Shown piece after piece: positions 48,501 through 60,600 of a stretch of DNA of 64,000 nucleotides. The first letter of the stretch is position 1, and each line of letters opens with the position of its first letter. The stretch is from contig LSRY02000004.1 in assembly GCA_001643675.2 (NCBI GenBank), positions 1,535,501 to 1,599,500 on the forward strand. The letters run 5' to 3'. Under the pieces are notes generated by a model. The model searched no databases. It saw only the letters and a list, made by a program, of their open reading frames with translations, and was not told the DNA's origin. The position numbers and the translations under genes were made by a program. The DNA comes from Monocercomonoides exilis. Lineage: Eukaryota > Preaxostyla > Oxymonadida > Polymastigidae.

Positions 48501-51500
48501 CTTTTCCCTTTCAGTGCTCTTGTTTGAAAATAATAGAGAATATCTTCATTGGGCGAGGCTTTTCCTCTGTAACAGTCAACAACTAGCAACAAAAAGCAAA
48601 TATTTCTCGTTCCTTCGCTGATATCTTTTTGAATAACTTGCTTTGCTTCTTTGAATAAAGACGAAATTGGTATCGCTAAATCCGTTTTATCAAGCACATT
48701 TCGATTTTTCATTTTCGTTTCTTTTTCATTAAACATATTCGCCATGTTTGAAGCCTTGCTTTCTTCTTCTTCTTCTTTTTCCTTATCTTCATTCTTCGTA
48801 TCGTTTTCTATCCATTGATCCTCCTTTTCGATCTCAGCTGCTATTTCTTTTGTAACCAACTGCAAAATATGTCCCTCTCGAATGTATTGCAATGTTGTTG
48901 CTATTTTCTCTGGGAAATTTGATGAAGAAGTGTGCAAATGTGTTTCTTCTGGTGCTGAAAGCGAGGCTTCTGGTTCTTTCGCTTTGAGTCTGTTCGAATT
49001 CAATGAACCATCTGTCGCTTCATTCTTCGGCTTTAATGAATGCATAAGCCCGCACTCAATAGCTGCACTAAGAAACAGACTAACAATTTTTACTGCTTCA
49101 CTCGGATTGACCGAATTAAACTCTGTTTGATCCAAGTTTTTTGAGCCTTCTTCAAATTCTTCTTCTTCTTCTTCTTCTCTTTTTTCGTTTTTTTCATTCT
49201 TTTCATTCTGTTTTTGTGAATCAGATTTCCTTATCAAACGTAATTTTCTATTCATTTTTACATTTTTCTTTCGACTGACCCATTTTGCAAGAAGTGTCTC
49301 AAACATCTCAATCCATTCCAAGCTGAGCACATCAAGGCAGACTTCTTCATTTCTCATCCCGACTCGTACAATGTGTAGCATCACTATCACAATATAATCA
49401 TTAACCCAATACTTAAAATTCACTCTTTTCCTGTTTTCCTCATCAGAACATATCCTGTTTGTTTCATCCAATTCAGCTGAATCCACATCAGAAATTCTCT
49501 CTTTGAGACATCTTTTGATGTCTGGAAAGCTGCCAAGTGCGAAAGAAGTGCTGATCAGATGAGGATAATGTCGAGTCACTGATAGAAGGAAAGAAGATGA
49601 AATCATCAGTTTTCTAAAAAAAGCATCAGAATATGAAAATGCACAAGACGAAAGTTGATCAAGCTGCTGGCGAAAATATGAGTGATGGAAATGAATTGAG
49701 TTTTGAAGTGCGAATGAGGGTGAAATGGATGAAAGGGAAGAGGAATACTGAAGAACCGGATCCAAATGAATGGTCTCTGATGATTTATCCTCAGAAGCCA
49801 TGGAAGATGACTGGAATGAGATGTGATTGCTTTCAGACCGAGACATTCTTTGTGATGGACTGACTGAAGAAGAAGACGAAAGCAGAGAAGACGGTGAAGT
49901 TGATGAGGATGTGGATGAGGAAGAGGATGATGATAAAGGAGACAATTGAACTGGCAATGATTCAGGAAGTTCAATATCAGGACTCAGAAGCTCAGCAGGC
50001 ATTTCACTAGGAGATGCATCGTCAGATATTGGAGAAGGAATAGAAGAAGAAGAAGAAGATGAAGAAGAAGATGAAGAAGAAGCAGAAGAAGAGCTTGAAA
50101 ATCCATGAATTTTTTGTTCGAATGGAAGCTCACCAGAAGGGTGATCAGAAATTGATAAATGAGCAATCGATGAATCAGAGTGAGACGCAAAAATGTCTCC
50201 AATGATTCGATAAAGAAGCGGATGTTCAGCTATAAAACTACATTTGAGTTAAAAATTACGCAAATTTGTATTCAAAATAATGAAACATGAAGAGAAAAGT
50301 TACATTTTTCATAAGCCAAATTGAAAGCAGAATTTTATTCTCAGCAAACTTGTCGTCTATCCCCTGTTCTGCCTGCTCACATCTTTTTTGCAAGGAAAGC
50401 AAAGCTGGTTGGAATGTCGCATGCATCAGCAGATTACCAACGGACTGTCACAGAAAAGCATCAAAATAACAAAGTACAGAAATGAATATAAACAAACACA
50501 TTAAGAACACATTAATAAACAAATAAACAAAATTAAATACAATTTTCAACAGATTTTTATAAAAAGACAGTCGAAGCAACATCAAAAATCATTTTTCTTT
50601 ATTTTTTTTTTAAAAAAAAATCCTATTTTTTCATTTAATAAATTATCTGTTACATACCAAGTGACTTTCAGAAGCGCATGCGCATCGAATCCATTCAAAG
50701 AAATTTAAAAGATCATTTGCATTTTTCAATTCCCTTTCAATTCTCTCTATTTTACTATTTGCATTTGCATTATCTGATCTTTGTGAATCATTATTTGTTC
50801 CTTTATGGTCATCTGTTGCTAAAGCATGAATTTCTGAGTTGGATGTTTTCTTCTTTTTATCTTTATTCAGTTTAACAGTCAAACGTTTCACATGGCGCTC
50901 CAAAATAGCACGAGCAATCCGAATCACAGATTCAATATCATTTATTTCTTGTATTCTTAAATATATTTTCAAACGAACAAAAACATTACAAAATAAGACG
51001 AAATAGAAATAAAAATAAATAATTATACACATTTAATTATGATGGAAAATCCATTCTGCAATCAAACCTTTTAGCCATTTCTTCTCGTTGAATTGGAGAA
51101 ATGCTAATTGAATCAATACACACCTTTGCGGAGAGTGATTTCTTTGAAAGATGTCCTGAAAAATAAGAAGAACAAATAAACTGTTTTGATATTTCTTCAA
51201 AGTTAAAAGAAACATTTCAAACCTATTCTCACAAAATTTAATGAATCGAAAAAGATATTTTCTTCAGATAATGGAGAATGAGGAACGCCATGCGAAACGA
51301 GAGTGTAAATCCCTATAAAAAGTTCTGTGGTAAGCGAAATGATTTGCTTTTATAAAAAATACATTTCCATCAATCATCAAAAAGCAAAAATATTTAATTC
51401 ACCTTCACAGATCGTGCAATATGACGAATTCCGTCAACTTCAAAAAGATAAGCTAACGAATAATCATATTTTTCTGGTGTAATCAAAATCGTATTGCCAT

Positions 51501-51630
51501 CAACAGAGCATGATTCAGATTGCTGAAGAAAAGGAAAACGTGTTGTTATAAAGCGATAAAGATCATAAATCTTTCCATCATATGCAATATCCTTCATAGA
51601 TATAGCATATGATTCACTATCACTCTCCAT
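45579..51630 (-). CDS. Unrecognised Ser-rich protein of about 1,706 residues, nine exons
   Basis: Exons on the minus strand: 51630-51403, 51346-51223, 51155-51068, 50955-50658, 50444-50287, 50237-48363, 48173-46120, 45954-45897 and 45816-45579. All eight introns are GT...AG (49-213 nt), every junction keeps phase, and the total (5,121 nt) is a multiple of three. This strongly supports the model. The start is the first in-frame ATG (MESDSESYAIS); an AG further upstream (ending at 51667) leaves room for an earlier exon. The N-terminal 350 residues are mostly helical (for example IYTLVSHGVPHSPLSEEN; IARAILERHVKRL). Exons 6 and 7 alternate poly-Ser and Glu/Lys-rich stretches with helical segments, and exons 8-9 are again helical. 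This looks like an alpha-solenoid scaffold broken by disordered loops. I recognise no domain and assign no function. Confidence 0.8.
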
Positions 51631-51751
51631 GATTCCTTTATATTTTTTTGTTTTCAAGGAATTCACTAAACAAAAATTCTCAAATTTTATATTTTATAAA
51701 GGTTATGTATGCATAATAAAAATTTTTATAAAAATAAAACTATTTTGCTAA

Positions 51752-52096
51752 ATGGAAAATGAAGAAGCAATTGCGAGAGGAGCGGAGAGAGCATACGAAA
51801 ATGAAAGTGCGCTTCTTCTTGAAAAATCAAAACGAAGGGTGCAAGAAGAAATTGGAAAACTTGCTAATTCGTTAAAAACTTTTATATTGGTATAATATGA
51901 AAAAGAATTTACTGATTTTTTATTTTATTTATATGCAATATTTATTAGGATCGCTCTCAAACATGGTCTCAACAATTGAAAAAGGACATTGATGAGATTT
52001 TTGAAAAAGAAAATTCCCTTTTATTTCAAGAATTTGAAAAAGAAGTTTGTAAGTTAAAGCTGATTTGCAATATATATTTAATTATCACTAGACTGA
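51752..52096 (+). CDS. Small coiled-coil protein, about 80 residues
   Basis: Exon 1 is 51752-51889 (MENEEAIARGAERAYENES at the start), then a 59-nt intron (GTATAA...ATTAG), then exon 2, 51949-52048, in phase. Both exons encode charged helix with heptad-like spacing (QTWSQQLKKDIDEIFEKEN). At 52049 a good GTAAGT donor and an AG at 52091 would add only Tyr and a TGA, giving 80 residues. Reading straight through instead gives a stop at 52203. The gene is divergent from the nine-exon gene, with only about 120 bp between starts. Its family is not recognised, though the size would suit a kinetochore or complex subunit. Confidence 0.5.
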
Positions 52097-52727
52097 AAAT
52101 GTATTTTGTTACGTCGATGATCACAAAGATATTAAAGAACAGTGAATGTTCCTCATTTTTGTTAGGAATGCTTAAGAAGTTAATACGAGCACGATCCATT
52201 TGAATAGCAGGAGAGAGCATTAATATCGAAGTTAGTTGATTTCGCATGAATATATAATCATAATCTTCGAAGTTTGTATTGTTAAAAGCTCTTCGCATGC
52301 CGTTGGTTAATGAACAAAGATGAGCTCCTTCGTTTTGAATTCAAAAGATCATAAATTAAAAAATTATGCTGCTGACGATGAATACACGCTGAATTCTAAT
52401 TCTGTTCTGTTTTACAACCAAAAACGATTAAAGATGATAAAGTTAAAATTTTTGAATAAATGATAATTTCTGCAGTAGAAATTTCTTTTTCTGCGTTTTT
52501 ATAAAACTTTGATTTTGAATTTGATGAACAATTCGATTTTAATGCTTTTATCTCAACAATTAATTCGAAGGCTTACAATTTTCACAACATATTTTTTTAA
52601 GTGAAAAAATGAAAATTTAGAATTTTTAAAGGTATTTGATCAATATATGATTTTGTTTTTTTTTAATTAGAAGTGTTGTCAAAAAAAGAATATTCATTTA
52701 TTTATCAAAATAAAATTTTCATTTTTG
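52097..52727. other. AT-rich intergenic DNA
   Basis: Between the small coiled-coil gene and the zinc-finger gene. A minus-strand frame at 52140-52330 encodes protein-like sequence (for example FEDYDYIFMRNQLTSILML) but has no acceptable start, acceptor or continuation. It may be a relic exon. Nothing else is visible. Confidence 0.5.
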
Positions 52728-54191
52728 ATGGCACACGAAAGTCATGGGACAATTTCACAAAATACAGAAATGGAAGTTAAAGAATCTCAAAAAGAGTTAT
52801 CTCTTTCTCATTTAAACATAACGCAACACGTAGAACATAAAGAACCACTTATTACATACGTAGATGGAGAAATGAAATTTGTTTGCCCTTATGAAGGCTG
52901 TACAAGCTCATTTACAAAAAAATATTCATATAAAATTCACGAGTTGCATCATACGCATGAGAGGCCACATGTTTGTCCTTTCAAAAATTGCCACAAAGCA
53001 TACACGCAAAGGTATTATTTAAAACTTCACATTGCTTCAAAGCATAAAAATGCAAAGAAACAAAATCTTGATGAAAAAGAGAGAAATGAAAATGATGAAT
53101 TTTCTGAAGATGACGAAAATGATTATTTTTCTGATGAAGAAGTTGAAAGTACAACCCAAATTAACGATATGGAAGAAGAAGAAGAAAAAGAAGAAGAAGA
53201 TCCAACCAAGCAAGATCAAACTTCTACTCATCGTCAAAGAAAAAGGATTGAGTCACACAAATTGTGCGAAGAGGATCAGCTTACGTCATCGCTGATATAC
53301 ACAGCAACAACAACGTTCCCATTCCATTCTTTTGTATATGGACCTCGCACAGATACACCAATTATAAAATCACAGCCAACTTTTTTTCATGCTCATTATG
53401 GAATTTACAGCAATATTTCTACGAAACATTTTATGGGATCAATGAAAAAGCAAAAGATTAGTAGGCAAAACGAGTTAAATTGCAAAGGAGTATTATTTGA
53501 TGATGATAACGAAAAGTTAATTTTTCAAAAAGAAATGCAAAAGCAGCGTCAACAATTTCTTTCTTCAAGAGAATTGCATTTTACACCCATTGACAATGAA
53601 TTCGATTGCCAGACTAATTCAAATAATGATAATAGGCTTTCATCTTCACAAGGTTTTTCTAGAGAAGCTGCAAAATTGTGCGAATTTGAACCTTCGCAAG
53701 GTTCATCTCTTCCTCATAACTCAATTGAAGCAGATTTTATTCTAAAGCCTCCTTCCCAGGTGGATATCTTGAAAAAAGACGTTGAAACTTTTGACAAGAA
53801 AGCAAGTGAACAGCCTGAAATAAAAGATGAATCTGCTCCACCAATGGACATCAGCACCTTTCAGAGCGGTTTGCATACAGATTTGTGCAATTCGTTTTTC
53901 TCTGCATACGATGATTTAAGAAGTGTTCAAGCAGAACTCGAACAACTTTCGCATAAACACTGCAATTCATTGCAAGATCTGAAGCAGACCCTTCTTTCTC
54001 TTCAGAATTCAATGAATCAATTTACCGATATCTATCGCATTTCTGATCTTAGAAAGCAAAGTGATGATTTGCCAAGTTCATTGTGCTTGGAAACTTCTCC
54101 GCTTAATCATAATATTTCACTTGAATCTTTGTCTATTCCAGCTGTGCATGAGACAGCCTCAACAAACTTCAATACAAAAGCTATCACTTGA
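52728..54191 (+). CDS. Protein with two C2H2 zinc fingers, putative DNA-binding regulator
   Basis: 487 residues from the ATG at 52728. Two adjacent C2H2 fingers lie at about residues 50-105: CPYEGC...HELHHTH, then the linker ERPHV, then CPFKNC...HIASKH. They fit the C-x4-C-x12-H-x3-5-H spacing of TFIIIA-type fingers. An acidic, Lys-rich segment follows, then a long polar region without recognisable domains and a possible helix near residue 400 (AYDDLRSVQAELEQLSH). It probably acts in the nucleus as a sequence-specific DNA- or RNA-binding protein; two fingers alone do not define a target. A TTTCAG acceptor at 54226-54231 opens a coding-like frame (KDQSNYDQNKQ) ending at 54306, so an alternative 3' exon joined from a donor near 54142 is possible. 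Confidence 0.8.
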   Translation: MAHESHGTISQNTEMEVKESQKELSLSHLNITQHVEHKEPLITYVDGEMKFVCPYEGCTSSFTKKYSYKIHELHHTHERPHVCPFKNCHKAYTQRYYLKLHIASKHKNAKKQNLDEKERNENDEFSEDDENDYFSDEEVESTTQINDMEEEEEKEEEDPTKQDQTSTHRQRKRIESHKLCEEDQLTSSLIYTATTTFPFHSFVYGPRTDTPIIKSQPTFFHAHYGIYSNISTKHFMGSMKKQKISRQNELNCKGVLFDDDNEKLIFQKEMQKQRQQFLSSRELHFTPIDNEFDCQTNSNNDNRLSSSQGFSREAAKLCEFEPSQGSSLPHNSIEADFILKPPSQVDILKKDVETFDKKASEQPEIKDESAPPMDISTFQSGLHTDLCNSFFSAYDDLRSVQAELEQLSHKHCNSLQDLKQTLLSLQNSMNQFTDIYRISDLRKQSDDLPSSLCLETSPLNHNISLESLSIPAVHETASTNFNTKAIT

Positions 54192-54669
54192 AATATTATC
54201 GACAAAATTTTGTCATTTATCTTTAATTTCAGAAAGATCAATCTAATTATGATCAAAATAAACAAACATCATTGTTCGAGGCTAATTCAAGGGCAATATG
54301 TATTTTATGAACTTTTCGTCGTGTCAGATGCGAAGCAACTTGGACGAGAGTTGCTAGTTTGCGTTCAGCAATGCTTAATAATTAATTTTTGTGAAAATGT
54401 TACATATTTCAAACCATTTTCTGAATAAGATTTTTGATTGAATGAATGAAACTTTGTAAACAAACGTGAATCTTTTTTGTTTCATAAAAAAACTATCCCT
54501 TGTTACAGATTCTTTTTATTTTTTTTTTGATCATTTCTTTTTCGATAAAAATAAAGGATAACAATAATTAAAAAGAAAGAATGGGGAAATGCTTTTTGAA
54601 AAGACTGAAATGAACAACAAATAAAAAAAATAGATACAATTGAAAAATTATTCTTTTCATGATTAAAAA
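54192..54669. other. Convergent intergenic region
   Basis: This is 478 bp between the stop codons of the zinc-finger gene (plus) and the CFAP46-like gene (minus). Apart from the possible alternative exon at 54232-54306 it is AT-rich DNA without a gene; both 3' ends must lie here. Confidence 0.6.
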
Positions 54670-57600
54670 TTAAACTGAAGGGGATCTTAATTGAGGAAGT
54701 CCATAATAACACAATCCAATGCAACTCCTTCCTGCAATAAGAGAAGGATCTTCTTCTCCATTTCCTTCGGCATCATTCAACTTCTGTTCAGTCGCACTCA
54801 GCCTCACTGAAGATTGAAGAATGCTTTCGCTCACACTCAATCCTTTTGGAAGAGACTCAGCAATGTCACTCACAGCGCTAATTGCAGCATCGCTTGTTGA
54901 ACCAAATAGATTGACACCAACGCCAACAACTCCACATAGAGAAAGAATTGCTGCTGTAAGACCACATCCTCCGCTGCCAAATGCCTTTAATCCAGTCCAT
55001 CCAGTTAAAGAGTCTTCTTCTTCTGTCCCGTTAGCATTACTTTCACCTCCTGTTTTTTCCTCGCTTTTTGCGTTGCGAGCACCATTTTCTCTTTCTCTGC
55101 TGCTTCGCTTGTGCAAAGTGCTTCTTGTTTCAGCGCCTCCCACACACATCACAAACTGCGGACCAAAGAAACCTGCTGAAAGAAGCGTGGGAAGAGGAAG
55201 ATAATCGAACAGCTGGCCTGTCAGTGCAAAAGCGACATTTGGAGATGATCTGCTCAGCTCCAACATGGCAGATGGTGTAATTGGAGGAAGAACCGTTCGA
55301 GTGGAAGCAGTCGCCGAATTAGCTACCGATGATGCAGAAGTTGATGGAGTTGGTGCAGCTTTAGACGAAGAAGGCTCAGAAGGAATTGATTGCGAAGAAG
55401 CAGAAGTTGCTCGTCTGCTTCTAGCACTTGAGGTCGGACGCCTTTTTGGTGAAGAAGCACGACGAAGAGGAGACTTTGAGGGACTTCTGGAAACAGAAGC
55501 AGCTTGTTCTTCAACAGAAACAGATTGCGCTGATGGATCCGACAATGACGATGCAGGAATCAAATGCGGCGGAAGAGCTCCAAGCATCTTTTGAATGGTG
55601 TATGGAGTGATTATTCGCACGGAATCTTTCTTTGCTCGCCCTGAATCAACAACTCCAAAGACCATATCCTGCAGAACAACTCTTCTTCTAAGCCTCTTCT
55701 CCATAATAAGGGTATTAGCTCCTTCAGCTTCAAAGATGCTTCGCTTATTCAGAACATACATTTGTCTTGGATTTCGTCGTTTGGACACAAGTTCCTCTCC
55801 TTCTTCATCTTCGATGCTTATACCCTTTCCATCAAGCAATCCCATTCGGCTTCTCCATCCCTTTTCTGCTTCTTCGCCATTCAAACCGCTTCCGCTTGGA
55901 GATGCATCTGTACCACCTTTCCCTTTCTTTTCCTCTTTCTTTGTACCTTCTTCATTTGTTGTTTTTGTTCCTTTTGTTCTCTCTTTGCTTCGTCCTCGTT
56001 CTTTTTCTTTCTCCAAATCTCTTGTGCTTTCAAATTCATTCGCACTCGACATTCCATCCAAATTGCTGTTCTGCCTTCTGAAAAGAGAAGACACAAGCAA
56101 CTTTCTCTCTTCGCCACCTCCTTCTCCTCGCACAATATTTCCTCCTTCACCAAATCTGCTGCTTCCCATGTCTTCATCATGAGGGTCAACAATAACTGTA
56201 AGTTTTGGTCGAATCGATTGCAAATCGGAAGATGTCGAAGAAGATTGTGCAGCAGCAACAGCAGATGCAGAAATAAGTGAATGAATGCCTGATGACCACA
56301 AGCGATGCCTGTGATATCCAAGATGATAAGAAAATTCACGGCAGATGCAGCTGATTGAAGAAACCCAGCGAGCTTCATTTACAACCGGAGAAGCATATGA
56401 GACCGAAGATTTTGATCGTGAGGTTAATTGTGTGCGACTCAATGATCGAGATGTGAGAGATTCGATTGAAGGAGATGAAGAAAGCGATGAAGAAGACGGA
56501 ACAGCTTTCTTCACCAAAACAGGATTTAGTGCAGACAACGATTCAAACGGTAGTGAATGGAATATCAGATCTGCTGATATCACAACTGGACGAGGATAAT
56601 CAGGAGAAATCAGTCCAGATATGCATTTCCCTACGAGATCTCCAATCAATCCATCCATTTTCCTGAGGAGATTGTTGTATGTTCTCATCATTTCTCGTTC
56701 TTTTGACATTTGCTTTCGGATCTCTCTGACTGACGGCATCACAGATCCTCCATCAATCTCTTCGCCCATCATCAGATTTCCTCTTGTCTCGCTTCTTCCT
56801 CTCTTCTCGTCACTGCTTCTCTCATTCTTCAGTACTTCTTCATGTAACGCCACCAAAAGCATCTGTCGTTCGCGGTTCCACTCGCCAAACTCCTTTTTCA
56901 GCATCATTAGCTCTCTCAGTGGAATGCATTTCTTTTTGATGCGTACATCGAGGAAAATGTGGTTCAGAGGCAGTGAAGGAGGAGGAAGTGCGACTGGCAA
57001 TGGAAGTTTCTCAAACACAGCTTGTGCAGGCGGCTTCGGCTTTGTTTGCATAATTTCTGCTAATTCCTCGTCCATTTGTTCGCTTTCTTCTCCAGTAAGA
57101 GAATTGTCAGATGACAAAGCTGTAATTGACTTTGATTTTTCTTTTGAAAGACGTGAGGATGTTGTTGGCCGCTCTTTTCCTTTTGTTTTTGAAAGGTCTC
57201 TCTTTGATTCATCTGTATCTTCTTTCAGTGATTTTTGAGATGCTTTCAGTTTTGGTGTGTTTGAAGCAGATCCGATGCGCTCTTTCCTTTCTGAACTCTT
57301 TCCACGCTTTTTCGGAGTTTTACTTAAATCTCCATCTGCATCATCTGCTTTCATCTGGTCATCGTCAGCAGAAGCAATGTGCTTCAGCTGAGGTGGCGGA
57401 GGAGGTGGAGTGAATGGCAAGGGAGAAGCAACTGAGGCGCAAATCAGTTGGCTTTCCTTCTCATCAAAGGAAAGAAGAAGAAGGATTGTTTGTTGCGGAT
57501 AGACCGACATTATGTCTGTGATTGAGATATTCTTCATCGATAGTAGCATCTCAGCAAACGATGTTCCCAATGGATTGGATTCATTCATAAGCAATGCATT

Positions 57601-60600
57601 GAGATAAGATTGTTCAAGTGGAGCTGTGCCTGGTCGAGGAGGAGGAGCAGAAACAGAACATGGAAGAGTGGATAACTGAGCTCCACTCATCTTTGCATTT
57701 TCATCTGCTCCTGTGTCTTTCTTTCCTTTCTTTGCATCTTTCTTTTCCTTTGGATCACTTTCTTGGTCAGATCCACCTTTCTGTAAGTTAGCTGAGTCTC
57801 CAATGTCTGTGCCAACGGATGCAATCGATAGCTTTTCTTGTCCAGCAGACGAAATGCCAAGCCAACGCCTGAGCCGATCTTGAGAGATGCTTCCGATACC
57901 GCCTGGTCCTTTCATTATATTGGATCCGACGCTGCAGAAGGGAGATGAGGAGGATGAAGGAAGTGAAGAGAGAGAAGGCGAAAGTGCAAGTGATGAAAGG
58001 GAAGGTGAAGTGCAGAGAGACAGTGAAAGAGAAGACGGAGCAAGAGAAGAGCCAGAGACTGCAGATGCAAAAGAGGATACAGGTACAGGGCACAATGGAG
58101 AAAACGATGCATCACACAAAGAGCTCTCGGATGCAAGATCGCCAAGAATCGCTTGTTTGAATGCAAGTGTTTGTTTGATCATCAAAGATTCAACAAGCAA
58201 TAATCGCTGAACAGTTAGAGATAATCCTCCTCCAATTACACCACTTATTGTTTGAAGCATATTAACCACTTGTGCAAATGGAGATCGACGATGGAGTTTA
58301 TTCGCGAACGGTGCATTCTGACTGGACGAAGGCTCCTCAAATTCAGAAGAAGAGAGAACTGTTACTGGCAGCTTTGATCTCAAATTAAGACCAGATTCGC
58401 GCGATGAATCAGAAACATCACAAAGTACACTTTGAGCAGAGTTTGGTCTTTTAGATGTGAGCGGTGAAGAGTGGCTGTCAACAGTCATAACAGATTCAAC
58501 CTCATTTTCAGAATCATCATCTGCATTCATCTGATTCTGCCTTTCTTTCAAAGCTTTGATCGCATTGAACATTTCCTCCGCTTCTGAAAGTGGAGCAATA
58601 TGAACTGGAGAAAATGAAGGAGCTGTGATTGATGGGTAGTTTGTGGTTGGTAGAGGAATATTCAGAATCTGCTCAATGTTTGGCGTTGGAGGAATGTCTT
58701 TAAATACATCTGCTTCTTCTCTGTCCGCATTTCGTTGTGTCTCATTCACTTCAGTGTAAGTCGTATATGTAGTGTAATGTGAACTCCTCAGTTTCCTTTC
58801 TGCTTCTGAAGCATTCTGCGAGGCATTGAAAGATTCGTTCCGAGAGAACGCTGAGCCGACACGTTTCGGCTTTGGAGAAAGCTGCTCAGGCTGCTTAAAA
58901 CTCTCGTCTGTTGCATTTTCTTTGTTTGCGCCTTCTTCTTGTGCCTGAAGCTGCTGTTGCAATCTCCTCTGCCTTTCTTCTTCTCTTTGCATTCGCCTCA
59001 ACTTCTTTTGTTCGTAACGCTTCACTTTCGCCTCAAATCTTTGCATTTTTCTTTCGTATTCCATTTCTCTCTGTCGCTGCTTATCAACAAGATACTGTGG
59101 AGCTACAAAGAATTTGTCCTTCTGCTTCACCATTGATAGAGACAGTCTGAACAACACATCGCTATGGTGTGGAAGATGGAGTGATGCACTCAATAAAAGA
59201 TTCGTCCCCTTCATCGATCCAACAGCTGATAATCTGTTAACAAGTGGAGTTGATTTGGAGATGTTTGACAATTGTGACTGTGATGCTGCCATTGAAGAGA
59301 AGTGAGAAGATGCCTTGTTGTGTTGCATTGTTATCATCATTCGCAAAGTGCTTGTTTTCTCTGCAGGATGATATTTGCCTTCTTTTTCATTCCTCTTTCT
59401 TTTCATTCCAGATAGTTTCACACGAGTCAATGGTGCATATGCTGCAAGAAAAGCGCCAAGCCATGGAGCGAAAAGCCAAGAAGGCATTGGACTTGACACA
59501 GGAACTGCAGAAAGAGAGGTGGAAGGAGTGAGATAAGGAGGATGTGTAAAAGCAGATGAAAGTGATTCAGATGAGAAGAGTGAAGTGGAAAGGAGCTGTG
59601 GTGGTGGAAGTGTAGATTTTGAATTGAATGCTGATAGAGTTGAGGAAGAAGCTGAAGTGGTTGGAGATGAAATGAAATAGGAATGGAGAAGTGATAAAAG
59701 AGGAGAAGTTGAGGAGAAATAGAAGTTCACTGTGAGTTTTGATTGATGAGGAGGTTTAACCTGAAGTGGAAGTGTTTCAAGTGCCATCAATTCTTCGTTA
59801 GTCATCTCTTTGTCTTCATCTGTTCCTTTTGCACCTTTCTTGTCATCGTCTTTCTTTCCTCCTTTTGTAGCTTTCTTTTTAGAAGCTTCACTGCCAGATG
59901 AGGGTCGCTCTTTCTCTGTTGTTTTCTCCGCATTAGCTTCGTTTGCGACACCTCCTTCGATTTCTCCTGTTTGGAGATTTAGCGGCTGAGTGGGTGGAGG
60001 CAGAGGAACAGGAATGCTGTTGGCAATAACAGCAGGAGAAGGAGGAGCTGCGTCAACTGATGATTTTGTTGGAGTCAAAGCCAGAATATTTCGCAGACCG
60101 CCAATAAGTCCAATGAATTGATTTGCAGCTGTAGGTGTTGATTCTGAAGCTAAGGAATCTTCTGTTGCATTTGCTCGGGGAGCAAACGATGGTGTAAGAA
60201 GTGTTCCAAGATATGAAGCTCCTTCTCGTTCGATTTCTTCACATTTCTTTACGTACATTTCGTGATATGTCTGCATTAAATCTTCTTCAACTGCTTCCTC
60301 TTTCGCAGCATCTGCTTCGGCATCTGCTTCTTCTTTTCCTTTCCTTCCACTGCTCTTACGTTTCTTCACTTCTTCTTTCTCTTCTTTCGCTTTTCCTTTA
60401 CCTTTTCCTTTCTTATCAGCTGCATCTGCATTTTCTTCACTTTCTTCCTTTGCCTTTTTGATGGCTTCTCTCTCCTTCACCAATGCTGGGTCTGCTGTGA
60501 GAAGGAGGAACGTGTCAGCAAAAGCATCATTGATAAACGAACGAAGAGAAGAGCAGCTTTCTTCACTGGGAAGCAATACAGAATTTTGAAGTGGAGTCAA

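Noticed and set aside
52026-52298. Minus-strand frame of 90 codons with protein-like composition
   Set aside because: It overlaps exon 2 of the small coiled-coil gene and lacks a start, an acceptor or a downstream exon that keeps frame.
54670-56700. Separase as the identity of the CHAT-like C-terminus
   Set aside because: No convincing His-Gly and catalytic Cys pair is seen, while the S.REFS..L...R.H segment and the following IVDP stretch fit CFAP46 better.
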